Assembly: GCA_937924505.1 (NCBI GenBank)
Contig: CALDSR010000013.1
Coordinates: 221,551 to 285,550 of the forward strand
DNA from: an uncultured Granulosicoccus sp.
Lineage (GTDB): Bacteria > Pseudomonadota > Gammaproteobacteria > Granulosicoccales > Granulosicoccaceae
Direction of reading: 5' to 3'
Length of the DNA: 64,000 nucleotides
Position numbers and translations under genes: made by a program. The notes below the pieces were generated by a model. The model made no database searches, was not told the DNA's origin, and saw only the letters and a program-made list of their open reading frames with translations. Below, piece by piece: positions 44,139 through 52,797 of this stretch; the stretch's first letter is position 1; every line of letters begins with the position of its first letter.

Positions 44139-44546
44139 ATGAAGCAATTATCTCCCGAATCGCTTTGCGCAATCGTTACGCTACTGGTACTGCCATCATA
44201 CGGCGTTGCCATGCCGACTGTTTCGGGTGATCGGCTCACCTGGACAGACGACGGTTGGCATCAGGTACAGCATGCCGATACCTACGAGACCATATGTGCA
44301 GGTAATGCAAGTGAAATGTCCAGTCTTTCGGGCGGCCCTTGTATTATTGATTCAGGCAAGTACATCGTGATCAATCACGCAACCGGCGAGCGTTTTGAAA
44401 ACATTTCAGTTAGTAACTCTACTTCATCGACCGGTGATGAGGGTAGGCTCGAATGCACCAACAGTGATCGCTGGCACACAGATATCTATGATAGATACAC
44501 TTTCGGATCGGTGATACTCCCAGAGCGAAGCATCATCATTCCCTGA
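44139..44546 (+). CDS. Small exported paralog with one WYQVQ/CEG-type repeat
   Basis: 135 residues from ATG 44139; the longer frame adds 21 polar residues ahead of the signal peptide. The signal is LCAIVTLLVLPSYGVA-M. The mature part is a single copy of the repeat in the neighbouring 588-residue protein: LTWTDDGWHQVQHADTYETICAG, two Cys, YIVINHATGERFENIS. The closest match is the first repeat of the divergent neighbour. After residue 90 the sequence (TNSDRWHTDIYDRY) does not match it. It is either a truncated duplicate or a secreted single-domain relative. Confidence 0.65.
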   Translation: MKQLSPESLCAIVTLLVLPSYGVAMPTVSGDRLTWTDDGWHQVQHADTYETICAGNASEMSSLSGGPCIIDSGKYIVINHATGERFENISVSNSTSSTGDEGRLECTNSDRWHTDIYDRYTFGSVILPERSIIIP

Positions 44547-44618
44547 ACGTCAGTAGAAAACAGGAAACATAGGCGGCAATAGTGCTGCCTTGCTACGCGT
44601 GTCAGTTCGTCACCAGTC

Positions 44619-45782
44619 TCAAAATGCCTGAGTTATATCAGCAATCAGGTCATTCAGATCTTCGATACCAACCGACAGCCTTATCAGCCCATCATCAATA
44701 CCGAGCGCTTTGCGCTGTTCGGGAGGTATCGATGCATGAGTCATTATGGCCGGATGTTCGATCAGGCTCTCCACCCCGCCAAGACTCTCCGCCAGTGCAA
44801 AAAGCTCAACCTTCTCTAGAAAACTGGTGGCCGCAGGTAGCCCACCTTTTAGAACGACAGTCACCATGCCACCGAAACCATTCATTTGGCGTCGAGCCAA
44901 CTCGTGCTGCGGGTGTGATTTCAAACCCGGATAGTAAACACGTTCGACAGCTGCATGCGATTCAAGAAATTCAGCGATCTGTATAGCGCTTTCACAGTGG
45001 CGCTGCATGCGCAAAGACAGAGTTTTCAAACCACGCAGAGCGAGGAAACTGTCAAACGGGCCCTGTATCGCACCGACCGCGTTATGCAAATATTCCAGCT
45101 TTTCAGCAAGCTCAGGGTTGTCACGCACAACCAAAACCCCACCAATCATATCGCTGTGCCCATTGAGATATTTGGTCGCCGAATGCATGACCAGATCAAA
45201 TCCAAGTTCCAGTGGACGTTGTACCCAGGGGCTTGCAAACGTGTTATCACAACAGCACAGGATGCCATGCTTTTTAGCGATCGCCGCGATCGCTTCGAGA
45301 TCAGCAAGCTTCAATAGCGGATTGGTGGGAGTCTCGACCCAGATCAAACGGGTGTTGTCTTTGATCGCGCTTTCAAGCACTGTTAAGTCGGACAGGTCAA
45401 CCATGCTGAAGTCCAACCCCTGAGATCCACGCCTGACGTTTTCAAAAAGCCGGTAGGAGCCGCCGTACAAATCATCCATGGTGATAACGTGATCACCGGG
45501 ACTCAATGTGTCCAGCAGTGTAGCGATGGAGGCAAGTCCCGACGCAAATGCATAACCCTGATCCCCACTCTCCAGATCGGCAATACAGCGTTCATAGGCC
45601 ATACGAGTCGGATTCTGTGAGCGACTGTATTCATAACCTTTATGGACACCAGGGCTGTCCTGTACATAGGTAGAGGTCGCATAGATAGGCGGCATGATAG
45701 CGCCAGTCGACGGGTCGGGTTGCTGACCAGCATGAATGGTACGCGTGGTAAAGCCGTGTCTGTTTTTAAAATTGCTTGCCAT
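44619..45782 (-). CDS. Cystathionine gamma-lyase/synthase (PLP, Cys/Met metabolism)
   Basis: 387 residues. Landmarks: TRTIHAGQQPDPSTGAIMPP, YEYSRSQNPTR, YAFASGLASIATLL, MDDLYGGSYRLF, WVETPTNPLLKLAD, CDNTFASPW, DLVMHSATKYLNGHSD with the PLP Lys, and the late LAESLGGVESLIEHPAIMTHAS. The CDNTFASP and ESLGGVESL motifs are shared by gamma-lyases and gamma-synthases. The cystathionine beta-synthase gene just upstream indicates reverse transsulfuration (cystathionine to cysteine) as its job. It starts 114 nt downstream of that gene. Confidence 0.93.
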   Translation of the reverse strand: MASNFKNRHGFTTRTIHAGQQPDPSTGAIMPPIYATSTYVQDSPGVHKGYEYSRSQNPTRMAYERCIADLESGDQGYAFASGLASIATLLDTLSPGDHVITMDDLYGGSYRLFENVRRGSQGLDFSMVDLSDLTVLESAIKDNTRLIWVETPTNPLLKLADLEAIAAIAKKHGILCCCDNTFASPWVQRPLELGFDLVMHSATKYLNGHSDMIGGVLVVRDNPELAEKLEYLHNAVGAIQGPFDSFLALRGLKTLSLRMQRHCESAIQIAEFLESHAAVERVYYPGLKSHPQHELARRQMNGFGGMVTVVLKGGLPAATSFLEKVELFALAESLGGVESLIEHPAIMTHASIPPEQRKALGIDDGLIRLSVGIEDLNDLIADITQAF

Positions 45783-45866
45783 AACTAGTGTGTTTTATTT
45801 ATCGGTTAAAAAACAACTGCTAAAGATTATTGAGTCATTGCTTTCGCTTACACGTATTTCTTGCCT

Positions 45867-45891
45867 ACACATATGTCTCGCTTATATGTGT
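45867..45891. promoter_or_regulatory. 8-bp inverted repeat between the two transsulfuration genes
   Basis: ACACATAT (45867-45874) and ATATGTGT (45884-45891) flank a 9-nt loop, 6 bp beyond the cbs stop. No U-tract follows on the minus strand. It may be an operator or an mRNA hairpin that separates the two genes. Confidence 0.4.
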
Positions 45892-45896
45892 TTAAG

Positions 45897-47297
45897 TTAA
45901 CGCACAGTTCGTCGCAGAAAATTCAACAAATCTATGCGGGTTATCAAACCACGAAATACCTTGTCCTTGACAATCATCGGCACCAGATTTTTCTGGAAGA
46001 GTGGCAGCAATGATTCCATGGGTTGATCCGCTTCGACAGTTTCCAGTTGTGTAGACATTACAGAGCTGACTTTCTCCTGAAAACGGTCCTGGTTTTTAAA
46101 CACCGCAAGCAATATATCGGATTCATCAACGATACCCACAACTTTACCCTTCGCGTCGAGCACCGGCAGCTGGGAGATATCATAAAGTTTCATCCGGTTC
46201 AGCGCTATGAGCAGGCTGTCGTCAGGATTAGCCGTTACCGTGTCCCGCTGCAAATGCCTGTAGGGAATCAGATCACGCAGATCACCTTTTGCTTCGCGAC
46301 TGATAAACCCCTGATCCTCCATCCATACATCGTTGTACATTTTTGACAGGTATTTGTTACCACTATCGCATACGAAGGTGACTACACGTTTGGGCTCGGT
46401 TTGTTCACGACAGTACCGCAACGCTGCCGCCAACAGCGTCCCACTGGAAGAACCCCCAATAATTCCTTCCCTTAGCAACAATTCACGCGCAGCCAGAAAC
46501 GCATCAACATCGCTGACTGTATAAGCATGCCGAGTCATGGAAAGATCAGAGACCGGTGGTATGAAGTCTTCGCCGATACCCTCCACCAACCAAGAGCCAA
46601 CCTCATCACTGAGATTTCCGGTAGTCACATACTCTGCGAGAATCGAACCTTCTGGATCAGCCAGTACCATCTCAATTGATGAGTCCACTGTGCGAAAGTA
46701 ACGACCCAGCCCGGTTATGGTGCCACCGGATCCCACACCACAAACCATCGCATCCATTTTACCGCCCATCTGTCCCCATATTTCAGGCCCGGTAGTGTCA
46801 AAATGCGCTTTTGGATTGGCAGGGTTTTCAAACTGATTGATATAAAATGAATCCGGCGTTTCCTTATGTATGGCAAGCGCAAGATCCTGGTAATACTCAG
46901 GGTGGCCCTTGCCAACATCTGAACGAGTCAGCCTGACATCTGCGCCGAGCGCTTTGAGGTGCGATATTTTTTCCTGCGCCATTTTATCGGGCACGACGAG
47001 TATCAACTTGAAACCCATTTGTGCCGCAACCAGCGCGAGACCCAAGCCAGTATTTCCTGCGGTCGCTTCAATCAGTGTCCCACCAGGTTTTACCTTGCCG
47101 TCGGCAACAGCGGCTTCTATCATGGATTTGCCAATGCGGTCCTTGATCGACCCGCCAGGATTCTGATTTTCAAGTTTCAGATAAAGCTCGCAACAGCCCG
47201 TGTCGAGACGTGTCACTTTCAGCATCGGCGTGTTTCCAATGCTATCTAGCGCCCGATCGAACACCGGTGCAATGAGATTATTGTCGGATTTCTGCAT
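45897..47297 (-). CDS. cbs: Cystathionine beta-synthase with C-terminal CBS-domain pair
   Basis: 466 residues. The catalytic PLP domain (about 1-330) has LDSIGNTPMLKVTRL, NPGGSIKDRIGKSM with the PLP Lys, EATAGNTGLGLALVA, VGSGGTITGLGRYF, and GIIGGSSSGTLLAAAL. The last 130 residues carry two CBS motifs (DDSLLIALNRMKLYDISQLPVLD and VSSVMSTQLETVEADQPM) that often bind adenosyl ligands. There is no heme-binding N-terminal region. It condenses serine and homocysteine to cystathionine in the cytoplasm, feeding the lyase encoded downstream. Confidence 0.93.
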   Translation of the reverse strand: MQKSDNNLIAPVFDRALDSIGNTPMLKVTRLDTGCCELYLKLENQNPGGSIKDRIGKSMIEAAVADGKVKPGGTLIEATAGNTGLGLALVAAQMGFKLILVVPDKMAQEKISHLKALGADVRLTRSDVGKGHPEYYQDLALAIHKETPDSFYINQFENPANPKAHFDTTGPEIWGQMGGKMDAMVCGVGSGGTITGLGRYFRTVDSSIEMVLADPEGSILAEYVTTGNLSDEVGSWLVEGIGEDFIPPVSDLSMTRHAYTVSDVDAFLAARELLLREGIIGGSSSGTLLAAALRYCREQTEPKRVVTFVCDSGNKYLSKMYNDVWMEDQGFISREAKGDLRDLIPYRHLQRDTVTANPDDSLLIALNRMKLYDISQLPVLDAKGKVVGIVDESDILLAVFKNQDRFQEKVSSVMSTQLETVEADQPMESLLPLFQKNLVPMIVKDKVFRGLITRIDLLNFLRRTVR

Positions 47298-47711
47298 ACA
47301 TCAGGCTCCTGATACAACTTTCCGTCGCCAGAAGCCTGCGGCGGAAGACATGATGGCCAATTCTTGTTGCTATTCAAAGCGAGCTGGCCGATGAACGATT
47401 CTGGCGTAACGCAAGCGCGGCCACAAGTGTACAGAGACCGGCGGCTGACACGATCAATGCATGCCAACCAGTTTATGGATAGAAAATACCCGCACTCAGT
47501 GTCGCCAGACTCGTACACAGGCAAGAAACGCCGTTACCAGTCCGAGAATATTATCACCTCGCTCCGCATCCTCGGTGCTCAGAGCTCCAATCAGCACATT
47601 AACTCCGTGATAATTGAATAAGTCCCATAACTGTATAAACGCACTTGTTTAAAGCCCGTCAATCCGGACTGGAGAACACCTCAGCGGGAATTAATTTATC
47701 AAGATTTTTTA
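47298..47711. other. Gene-free stretch
   Basis: No supported ORF, and no repeat or RNA gene is seen. The DUF4197 end is AT-rich. The opposite-strand frames here lack any family match. Confidence 0.4.
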
Positions 47712-48371
47712 TTATTTTATTCCCAAAACACCACCTAACGCTTTAAGCGGGTTTTTACGCACCTTCCTCTCTTCCGCTTCCATGTATTTAAAAATACCAT
47801 CAAGCGTTTTACCAGTGACGTGATCAGTCATACCGTCACTGCTTATGCCCAGCTTACCAAGTGATTTTATACTACTTATCTCATCTAACTGATCAAAAGC
47901 ACCCGTATCGCTCATCGCTTTTTCAACTAGCGGGCGTATTTTTTCCCGTAATGTATCTTCGCTACTCTTGCGAAAGTGCTGGGTAGCGCCGTCACTTTCT
48001 GAAGCAATGTCAACGCCGTCTTTCAAGTTTATGCCCTCCGCCGCATCACGAAATATAGGTTTAGCTTCTTTAGCAGCCAGACCAGCCACATCATTTAAAC
48101 TTTTAGTGAGATCTTTGCCAAGTCCAGATTTGCCGGCTAAACGCAACAACCCACTCGCTTTTTCCAAAGGACCAGGTAGTGATAAGCGTACCGCCTTATC
48201 AGCAAAAAAAGCGCCCGGTTTTCCCAATTTATCAAGCGCATTGTCAGATGCACTGGCTAGTAAACCGCTTATGCTCGCGTTTTGTGCAACCGCAGGAGTG
48301 CTGACAATAGCGATTAAAGAGACCGCGAACAAAGCCGCAGTAAGCGCAATACGACGGGTTGAACGGTACAT
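47712..48371 (-). CDS. DUF4197 domain protein, exported
   Basis: 219 residues. Signal peptide ALTAALFAVSLIAIVSTPAVA-Q. DUF4197 landmarks: ISGLLASASDNALDKLGKPGAFFAD, AVRLSLPGPLEKASGLLRLAG, DLTKSLNDVAGLAAKEAKPIFRDA, ATQHFRKSSEDTLREKIRPLVEKAM, VTGKTLDGIFKYMEAEERKVRKNP. The family is helical and periplasmic, and its function is unknown. The gene is alone. Confidence 0.92.
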   Translation of the reverse strand: MYRSTRRIALTAALFAVSLIAIVSTPAVAQNASISGLLASASDNALDKLGKPGAFFADKAVRLSLPGPLEKASGLLRLAGKSGLGKDLTKSLNDVAGLAAKEAKPIFRDAAEGINLKDGVDIASESDGATQHFRKSSEDTLREKIRPLVEKAMSDTGAFDQLDEISSIKSLGKLGISSDGMTDHVTGKTLDGIFKYMEAEERKVRKNPLKALGGVLGIK

Positions 48372-48858
48372 AATACTCTCCAGAGATTAAATCCAAATTT
48401 TGGTTTTCGATACACTATGCAGACAACATCTTCAGAAAAGTGTTCATGCATCCACTGAAGAATTATTTGCCGACGACGTTCTCGCACCGGGTTACCACCG
48501 GATTATCCCACCTTTCTCATCCAACTCAAACGAGATTCCATAGTTTTTAACAGTTGAGAAAGGGGTATTTTGCCTCTGAAATCAAGGCAAATCGCTCGCG
48601 ACAAGGCCCGAATCAGCCACTGTGCTGGTCGATATCAAAGAAACTGCAGATAACCACGCAGACAATGATTCAGTCAGAGTTTCAATGTGTTGCGATGACG
48701 TGAGCAACAATCGTCAGAGCTACTTCTAATGATGCGCCTGTATGTCCTTCTACGAGAATAAATGTAAGCTTACAGCGCGTTATCAAAGATATTATCGTGA
48801 CCACTATACAGCTTTACCAGAACTGCCTCCTCAACAGCAACGATTCTTCCTCGAGGAC
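48372..48858. other. Gene-free stretch with a long inverted repeat
   Basis: CCTTTCTCA (48511-48519) and TGAGAAAGG (48555-48563) are perfect reverse complements with a 35-nt spacer. There is no U-tract. A 78-codon plus-strand frame at the end overlaps the carbamoyltransferase gene and is not believed. Confidence 0.4.
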
Positions 48859-50721
48859 TTACAGAACAATTCGCTCTTTGACCAGTTTTTTGAGGTTGGG
48901 ATGTGGGACCAAATAACGACCAATTGCCAGATAGTCGATGTTGCCCAGCAGGAATGCCCTGACCGCGTCTTTCGGTGAACAGACTATCGGTTCCTCGTGC
49001 ATGTTGAAGCTGGTGTTGATCACAGCAGGTATGCCCGTAATTTTGTGGTACGCACTGATTATTTTATAAAAACTCTCGTTCGTGCGCTCGCTTACAAACT
49101 GCGGCCGTGCGGTTTTGTCTACGTGAACGGCGGCAGGGCATTTGTCCGCCATATCGTCGGTACAATCAAAAGTGATTGTCATAAACTCTGACGCCTTCTC
49201 ACAGCCCTCGAAATTTAAAAACAGATTGTACTTTTCGCTGTCCAGTACTGCTGGCGCGAAAGGCATGAACTCGGTTCGTCCAAGCTGATGATTTAACCAG
49301 AGGTTTACTCCGGGATCATGCGCCGAGAATAACACCGAGCGATTGCCAAGTGCTCTCGGACCGTACTCCATCCGACCATTGAATCTTGCAACAATGTGAT
49401 TTTTGGCTAGCAGATCGCCTGCAGCTTCCTCAAGGCTGTCGGGCTTTTCATATTTCAGGTTGTTCGATAGTAATTCTTTTTTGATTTCATCGTTAGTGTA
49501 TGAAGGTCCATGGTAAACAGTACTTACCGGCTTTGGCCGTCCAACTTTATCGAAAGCAAGCATAGCTGCACCGGTAGCACAGCCTCCGTCTCCCATATTG
49601 GGGTACACAAAAACGCTATCTACGCCCGCTATCTCATGAATTCGCTGATTGAGTTTCACATTAGCATTCACGCCACCAGACACTGCCACATTGCGCAGGC
49701 CAGTTTTATTCACCCAGTACTCGCACACTTCTTTGGTGACCTGCTCCAGTACATGCTGATACGCCGCTGCGACATCACGTTTTGCATACTTTTGTGCAAG
49801 TGCTCGGGCAAAATAGTAATTCATGCTTGCTTTGAGGCGTATATCACCATCTCTGGTATCAAAACGCTTGTGCAGTATCGGCCCAAGTATTTCAGGGTTA
49901 CCGTAGGCTGCCAGACCGACTATTTTCCCTTCATGTCTACCGGGTTTAAAACCCAACGCACTGGTGACCATTTCATAGAACTGGCCGAGCGAATTAGGAA
50001 ACGAGAATTTTATCAATGGCGTAAGGCCATCTACACCACCTGTATAAACGCCACCACAATTACCGGACCCGTATCCATCAAGAGTGACTAACAGCGCTTT
50101 GTCGTAGCCGCTTGAATAGAACGCATTGGCCGCATGAGTATCGTGGTGGTTGAAACGTTTTAATTTTCCTTCAAGGTCAAATTCCTTTAGACCTTGCATG
50201 AGCTCACAGCCGATCCTTTGGTGATCTGCGATCGCTTGTTCTAGCCACATGTCATAGAATTTTCTATGCAAAGCCCAGTCAATCTTCGCGATGTTTGTAG
50301 AAAATCTGTATATCCAGTTTTTCAGAAAGCTCTTTGACGGCATGAATTCTTCTTTTTCTGCGTCAAGACCGGGAATCTGTGTGCTCAGATCGGGCTTGTA
50401 TCCGTTTTCATCCAGCTGCCTGAGCGCCCGAAGTGATTCCCGAGTGCAATCACTGCTGTAATAGTTTTTATCGATGGCAACGGACTCACGCATTAACCGC
50501 ACTTCTTCATCAACATCAAGAAATGCATAGGCAACAGCATAAATATCTGCAGCAGTCCAGCCGGTTTTTTCAAAACCCATTTTCATGGCAAGGCTCGGGA
50601 AGCCGCCCTGAAGTTTGGTGCGGGTTAATCTTTCTTCAGCACAGGCAAACAGAACCTTGCCGTCTTCCATGAATGAAACAGTGGAGTCCTTATCTAACGG
50701 ACTGATACCAATTACTTTCAC
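48859..50721 (-). CDS. Carbamoyltransferase, NodU/CmcH/TobZ family
   Basis: 620 residues, GTG start overlapping the upstream small ORF stop as GTGA. The N-terminal domain has the HSP70/actin-like start VIGISPLDKDSTVSFMEDG, FACAEERLTRTK, FNHHDTHAANAFYSSGYD and VTLDGYGSGNCGGVY; then GRHEGKIVGLAAYGNP and VAVSGGVNANVKLNQRI. The C-terminal domain has RMEYGPRALGNRSVLFSA and TSFNMHEEPIVCSP. These are the metal/ATP and carbamoyl-adenylate motifs. Family enzymes transfer carbamoyl from carbamoyl phosphate onto hydroxyls of sugars, antibiotics or toxins. No sugar-biosynthesis cluster is adjacent, so the acceptor is unknown. Confidence 0.93.
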   Translation of the reverse strand: MKVIGISPLDKDSTVSFMEDGKVLFACAEERLTRTKLQGGFPSLAMKMGFEKTGWTAADIYAVAYAFLDVDEEVRLMRESVAIDKNYYSSDCTRESLRALRQLDENGYKPDLSTQIPGLDAEKEEFMPSKSFLKNWIYRFSTNIAKIDWALHRKFYDMWLEQAIADHQRIGCELMQGLKEFDLEGKLKRFNHHDTHAANAFYSSGYDKALLVTLDGYGSGNCGGVYTGGVDGLTPLIKFSFPNSLGQFYEMVTSALGFKPGRHEGKIVGLAAYGNPEILGPILHKRFDTRDGDIRLKASMNYYFARALAQKYAKRDVAAAYQHVLEQVTKEVCEYWVNKTGLRNVAVSGGVNANVKLNQRIHEIAGVDSVFVYPNMGDGGCATGAAMLAFDKVGRPKPVSTVYHGPSYTNDEIKKELLSNNLKYEKPDSLEEAAGDLLAKNHIVARFNGRMEYGPRALGNRSVLFSAHDPGVNLWLNHQLGRTEFMPFAPAVLDSEKYNLFLNFEGCEKASEFMTITFDCTDDMADKCPAAVHVDKTARPQFVSERTNESFYKIISAYHKITGIPAVINTSFNMHEEPIVCSPKDAVRAFLLGNIDYLAIGRYLVPHPNLKKLVKERIVL

Positions 50722-50963
50722 GCGTGTCCTCTTCTCGCAGTGTTGGTAGTTGTATGGGTGGAAGTAGTAGCTCGCTCTTTAAGGGTGAGATATTCACGCT
50801 TCAAACATTGCACAATCTGTACAACGGCGGCAGGTGAAAATAAATTGTTATCCGCAAGCCGGACTAGAACCTGTTCGGCACAGAGAAAAATAACGTCGTC
50901 GCCCTTGGAATTTGCAGCGTAGGGGTTAACAACTTTCATCAATGAACAATTTTGCATGACCAT
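50718..50963 (-). CDS. Small unknown protein coupled to the carbamoyltransferase
   Basis: 81 residues from ATG 50963, or 73 from the ATG at 50939. The stop (TGA, complement of 50718-50720) overlaps the GTG of the carbamoyltransferase by 4 nt, a translational coupling arrangement that argues for a real gene. Content: MKVVNPYAANSKGDDVIFLCAEQVLVRLADNN, then FSPAAVVQIVQCLKREYLTLKE, then a Thr/Arg-rich tail. There is no signal peptide and no known family. It could be an accessory to the transferase. Confidence 0.55.
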   Translation of the reverse strand: MVMQNCSLMKVVNPYAANSKGDDVIFLCAEQVLVRLADNNLFSPAAVVQIVQCLKREYLTLKERATTSTHTTTNTARRGHA

Positions 50964-51455
50964 CGTGACGCAGGGACTTCAATTATTTCCTGGAAACTCT
51001 ATAAGGCAATCTTTTCGATAAAGTGATTGAATTCACAGTTAAGTCAGGTACTACGTCCGATGCCGCAAGAGACCGACAGAACCGTTCCATGATTGACCAT
51101 TTACGTCATTTTTTAGCACCTGGATTTCATCGTCTGGCTCGCGAATTTAGTACCAAAGCTCCGTATTAACCTGATTCGTTTCCATGGCGTTTTCGCGTGG
51201 AGTACGTCTAAATCGTGTGTTTAAAGGGGACGCCCAGCTATCAGTATCAAGACTTGTACAGAACGTAGCGAAAACGTGAGCTAATACGCAAAAGTCGTTA
51301 CAACGCACATAACCTGGCGTTGATCGACCCCAAATACCCAAGCGGCTTCAACCATATCGGCTCATACCTGACGCATACCGAGATTGCTTAACTGAACACT
51401 CCAGAAAATGAGTACAGCACAACAGCCTGGCCCGGAGCACTACAGTTCTTTATCA
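50964..51455. other. Gene-free stretch with an IS91-like relic
   Basis: Between the small coupled ORF and the end of the FAD oxidoreductase gene. The only recognisable content is the transposase fragment at 51117-51197. The remainder shows no ORF or repeat. Confidence 0.45.
51117..51197 (+). pseudogene. Fragment of an IS91-family transposase
   Basis: The plus strand encodes DFIVWLANLVP followed by KLRINLIRFHGVFA. IS91/IS801-type transposases carry a closely similar segment near their catalytic Tyr domain (roughly 'rLaaLVP.PR.hl.rfHGVfAP'). The frame stops soon after and no other part of the gene is found, so this is a short relic. Confidence 0.5.
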
Positions 51456-52790
51456 CTACAGCTCTTTGCCAGCGCGCCACTCCCCCCAACGCAACACCGC
51501 ACTACCACCCAAAGCTGCAATAGGGGCTGGTGGCAGCCGCCTTGGCTGCTCATCAGCTTGTATGTCATCGAGCAAGCTGCTGCGCTCACCACTGGCAAGC
51601 TCGGCGGCAAGCTTGCCCGCAATCGTACCTTTAGCCGTACCCAGACCATTCTGGCAACAGGCAGCATATAGGCCCTGGTCAATCTCACCAAAGGCCGGTA
51701 CGTTATTTCGACTCAGGCACAGGCGCCCTCCCCAGGAAAAAGCCATCTTCACATCATCAAGCATGGGAAAGCGATAACGGAATGATTGATCATGCGTACG
51801 TGCAACCTTCTCAATACGCGAATCAGAGACTTCCAGAGAGGGATCGAACGTCGCACGGTTACGAATGATCAATCGATGCCCGCCAGTATCGGCAATACGA
51901 CGTACGGTGGTACCCATAGGATCAGCGGGAGTCAATGCCCAACGTGGCACGCCGCCTAGACGATTCAGTTGCGCTTTGGTTAATGGATCGGTCATCGATG
52001 CGTATGTAAAGATGTGCATCAGCTGCCGTCGGTAAAACCCAAAACTCTGCAGATGCCCATTGACAGCCAGTATCACTTTGGGTGCCAAGACACTCCCATC
52101 ACGTGTTGTCGCCTTCCAGATCGCATCGACATGCTCAAGTTTGACGACAGGTGTGCGCTCGTAAACACGCACGTGATCCAATTCGATACCACGCGCAAGT
52201 TCTCGAATATACAAGGCCGGTTGCAGTATGGCGGTTCCCGGGCTAAACAAGCCATCAATGTAGGCAGGTGAGCCTGTCAGTGATTGCATGGCTTTCGCAT
52301 CGAGCCGTTCATACGGTTCAGACAAGCTATCGAGATGTGCCGCGTAGGTGTTGTTGTGTGTCACTCCCCGAGCGCTTACCGCGCCATTGATCTTGCCACT
52401 CAAAACGATGGCTTCATCCGACATGCCATAGGTCGCCTTGGCATTCAACGCATAGTTGATGCCCGCCCTACTCAAACGGGTATCACGTTGATCCTTGTCT
52501 GCATTGCCACGGTAATCACTGGACGTCAGATCATGCGGCAAATCAATCATGAAGCCTGAGTTTCTACCTGCCGGCCCATCTGCGATAGTGGTTGCATCAA
52601 GGATGACAGTGCGATCCCCGGGGTGAAGTTCAGCCAGCCGCCGCGCCGCTGACAAGCCAGTAAACCCGGCACCGATTACCAACCAGTCTGCCGTCGTGTG
52701 TTCCTTTAAAGCGGTTCGAGAGGCTGCACCAGGTAACAGTGCATTCCATGCTGCAGGGCCGGGATCTTTCGGCAGACTGTGGACATCCAT
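51456..52790 (-). CDS. FAD-dependent oxidoreductase, DAO family
   Basis: 444 residues. FAD-binding Rossmann motif DWLVIGAGFTGLSAARRL, RNSGFMIDLPHDL for the FAD/substrate loop (the GRNsGf pattern of glycine-oxidase/PuuB-like enzymes), VILAVNGHLQSFGF and the C-terminal YAACCQNGLGTAKGTIAGKLAAEL. It oxidises an amine or N-methylated amino acid using FAD. Last gene of a five-gene minus-strand operon, 7 nt after the MttB-family gene. In that setting a role as a demethylating or D-amino-acid-like oxidase is likely; the substrate is not seen directly. Confidence 0.88.
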   Translation of the reverse strand: MDVHSLPKDPGPAAWNALLPGAASRTALKEHTTADWLVIGAGFTGLSAARRLAELHPGDRTVILDATTIADGPAGRNSGFMIDLPHDLTSSDYRGNADKDQRDTRLSRAGINYALNAKATYGMSDEAIVLSGKINGAVSARGVTHNNTYAAHLDSLSEPYERLDAKAMQSLTGSPAYIDGLFSPGTAILQPALYIRELARGIELDHVRVYERTPVVKLEHVDAIWKATTRDGSVLAPKVILAVNGHLQSFGFYRRQLMHIFTYASMTDPLTKAQLNRLGGVPRWALTPADPMGTTVRRIADTGGHRLIIRNRATFDPSLEVSDSRIEKVARTHDQSFRYRFPMLDDVKMAFSWGGRLCLSRNNVPAFGEIDQGLYAACCQNGLGTAKGTIAGKLAAELASGERSSLLDDIQADEQPRRLPPAPIAALGGSAVLRWGEWRAGKEL

Positions 52791-52797
52791 GCCTTGA

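Noticed and set aside
48742..48978. 78-codon plus-strand ORF at the end of the carbamoyltransferase gene
   Set aside because: Half of it overlaps the convergent carbamoyltransferase; it has no ribosome site and no recognisable content.
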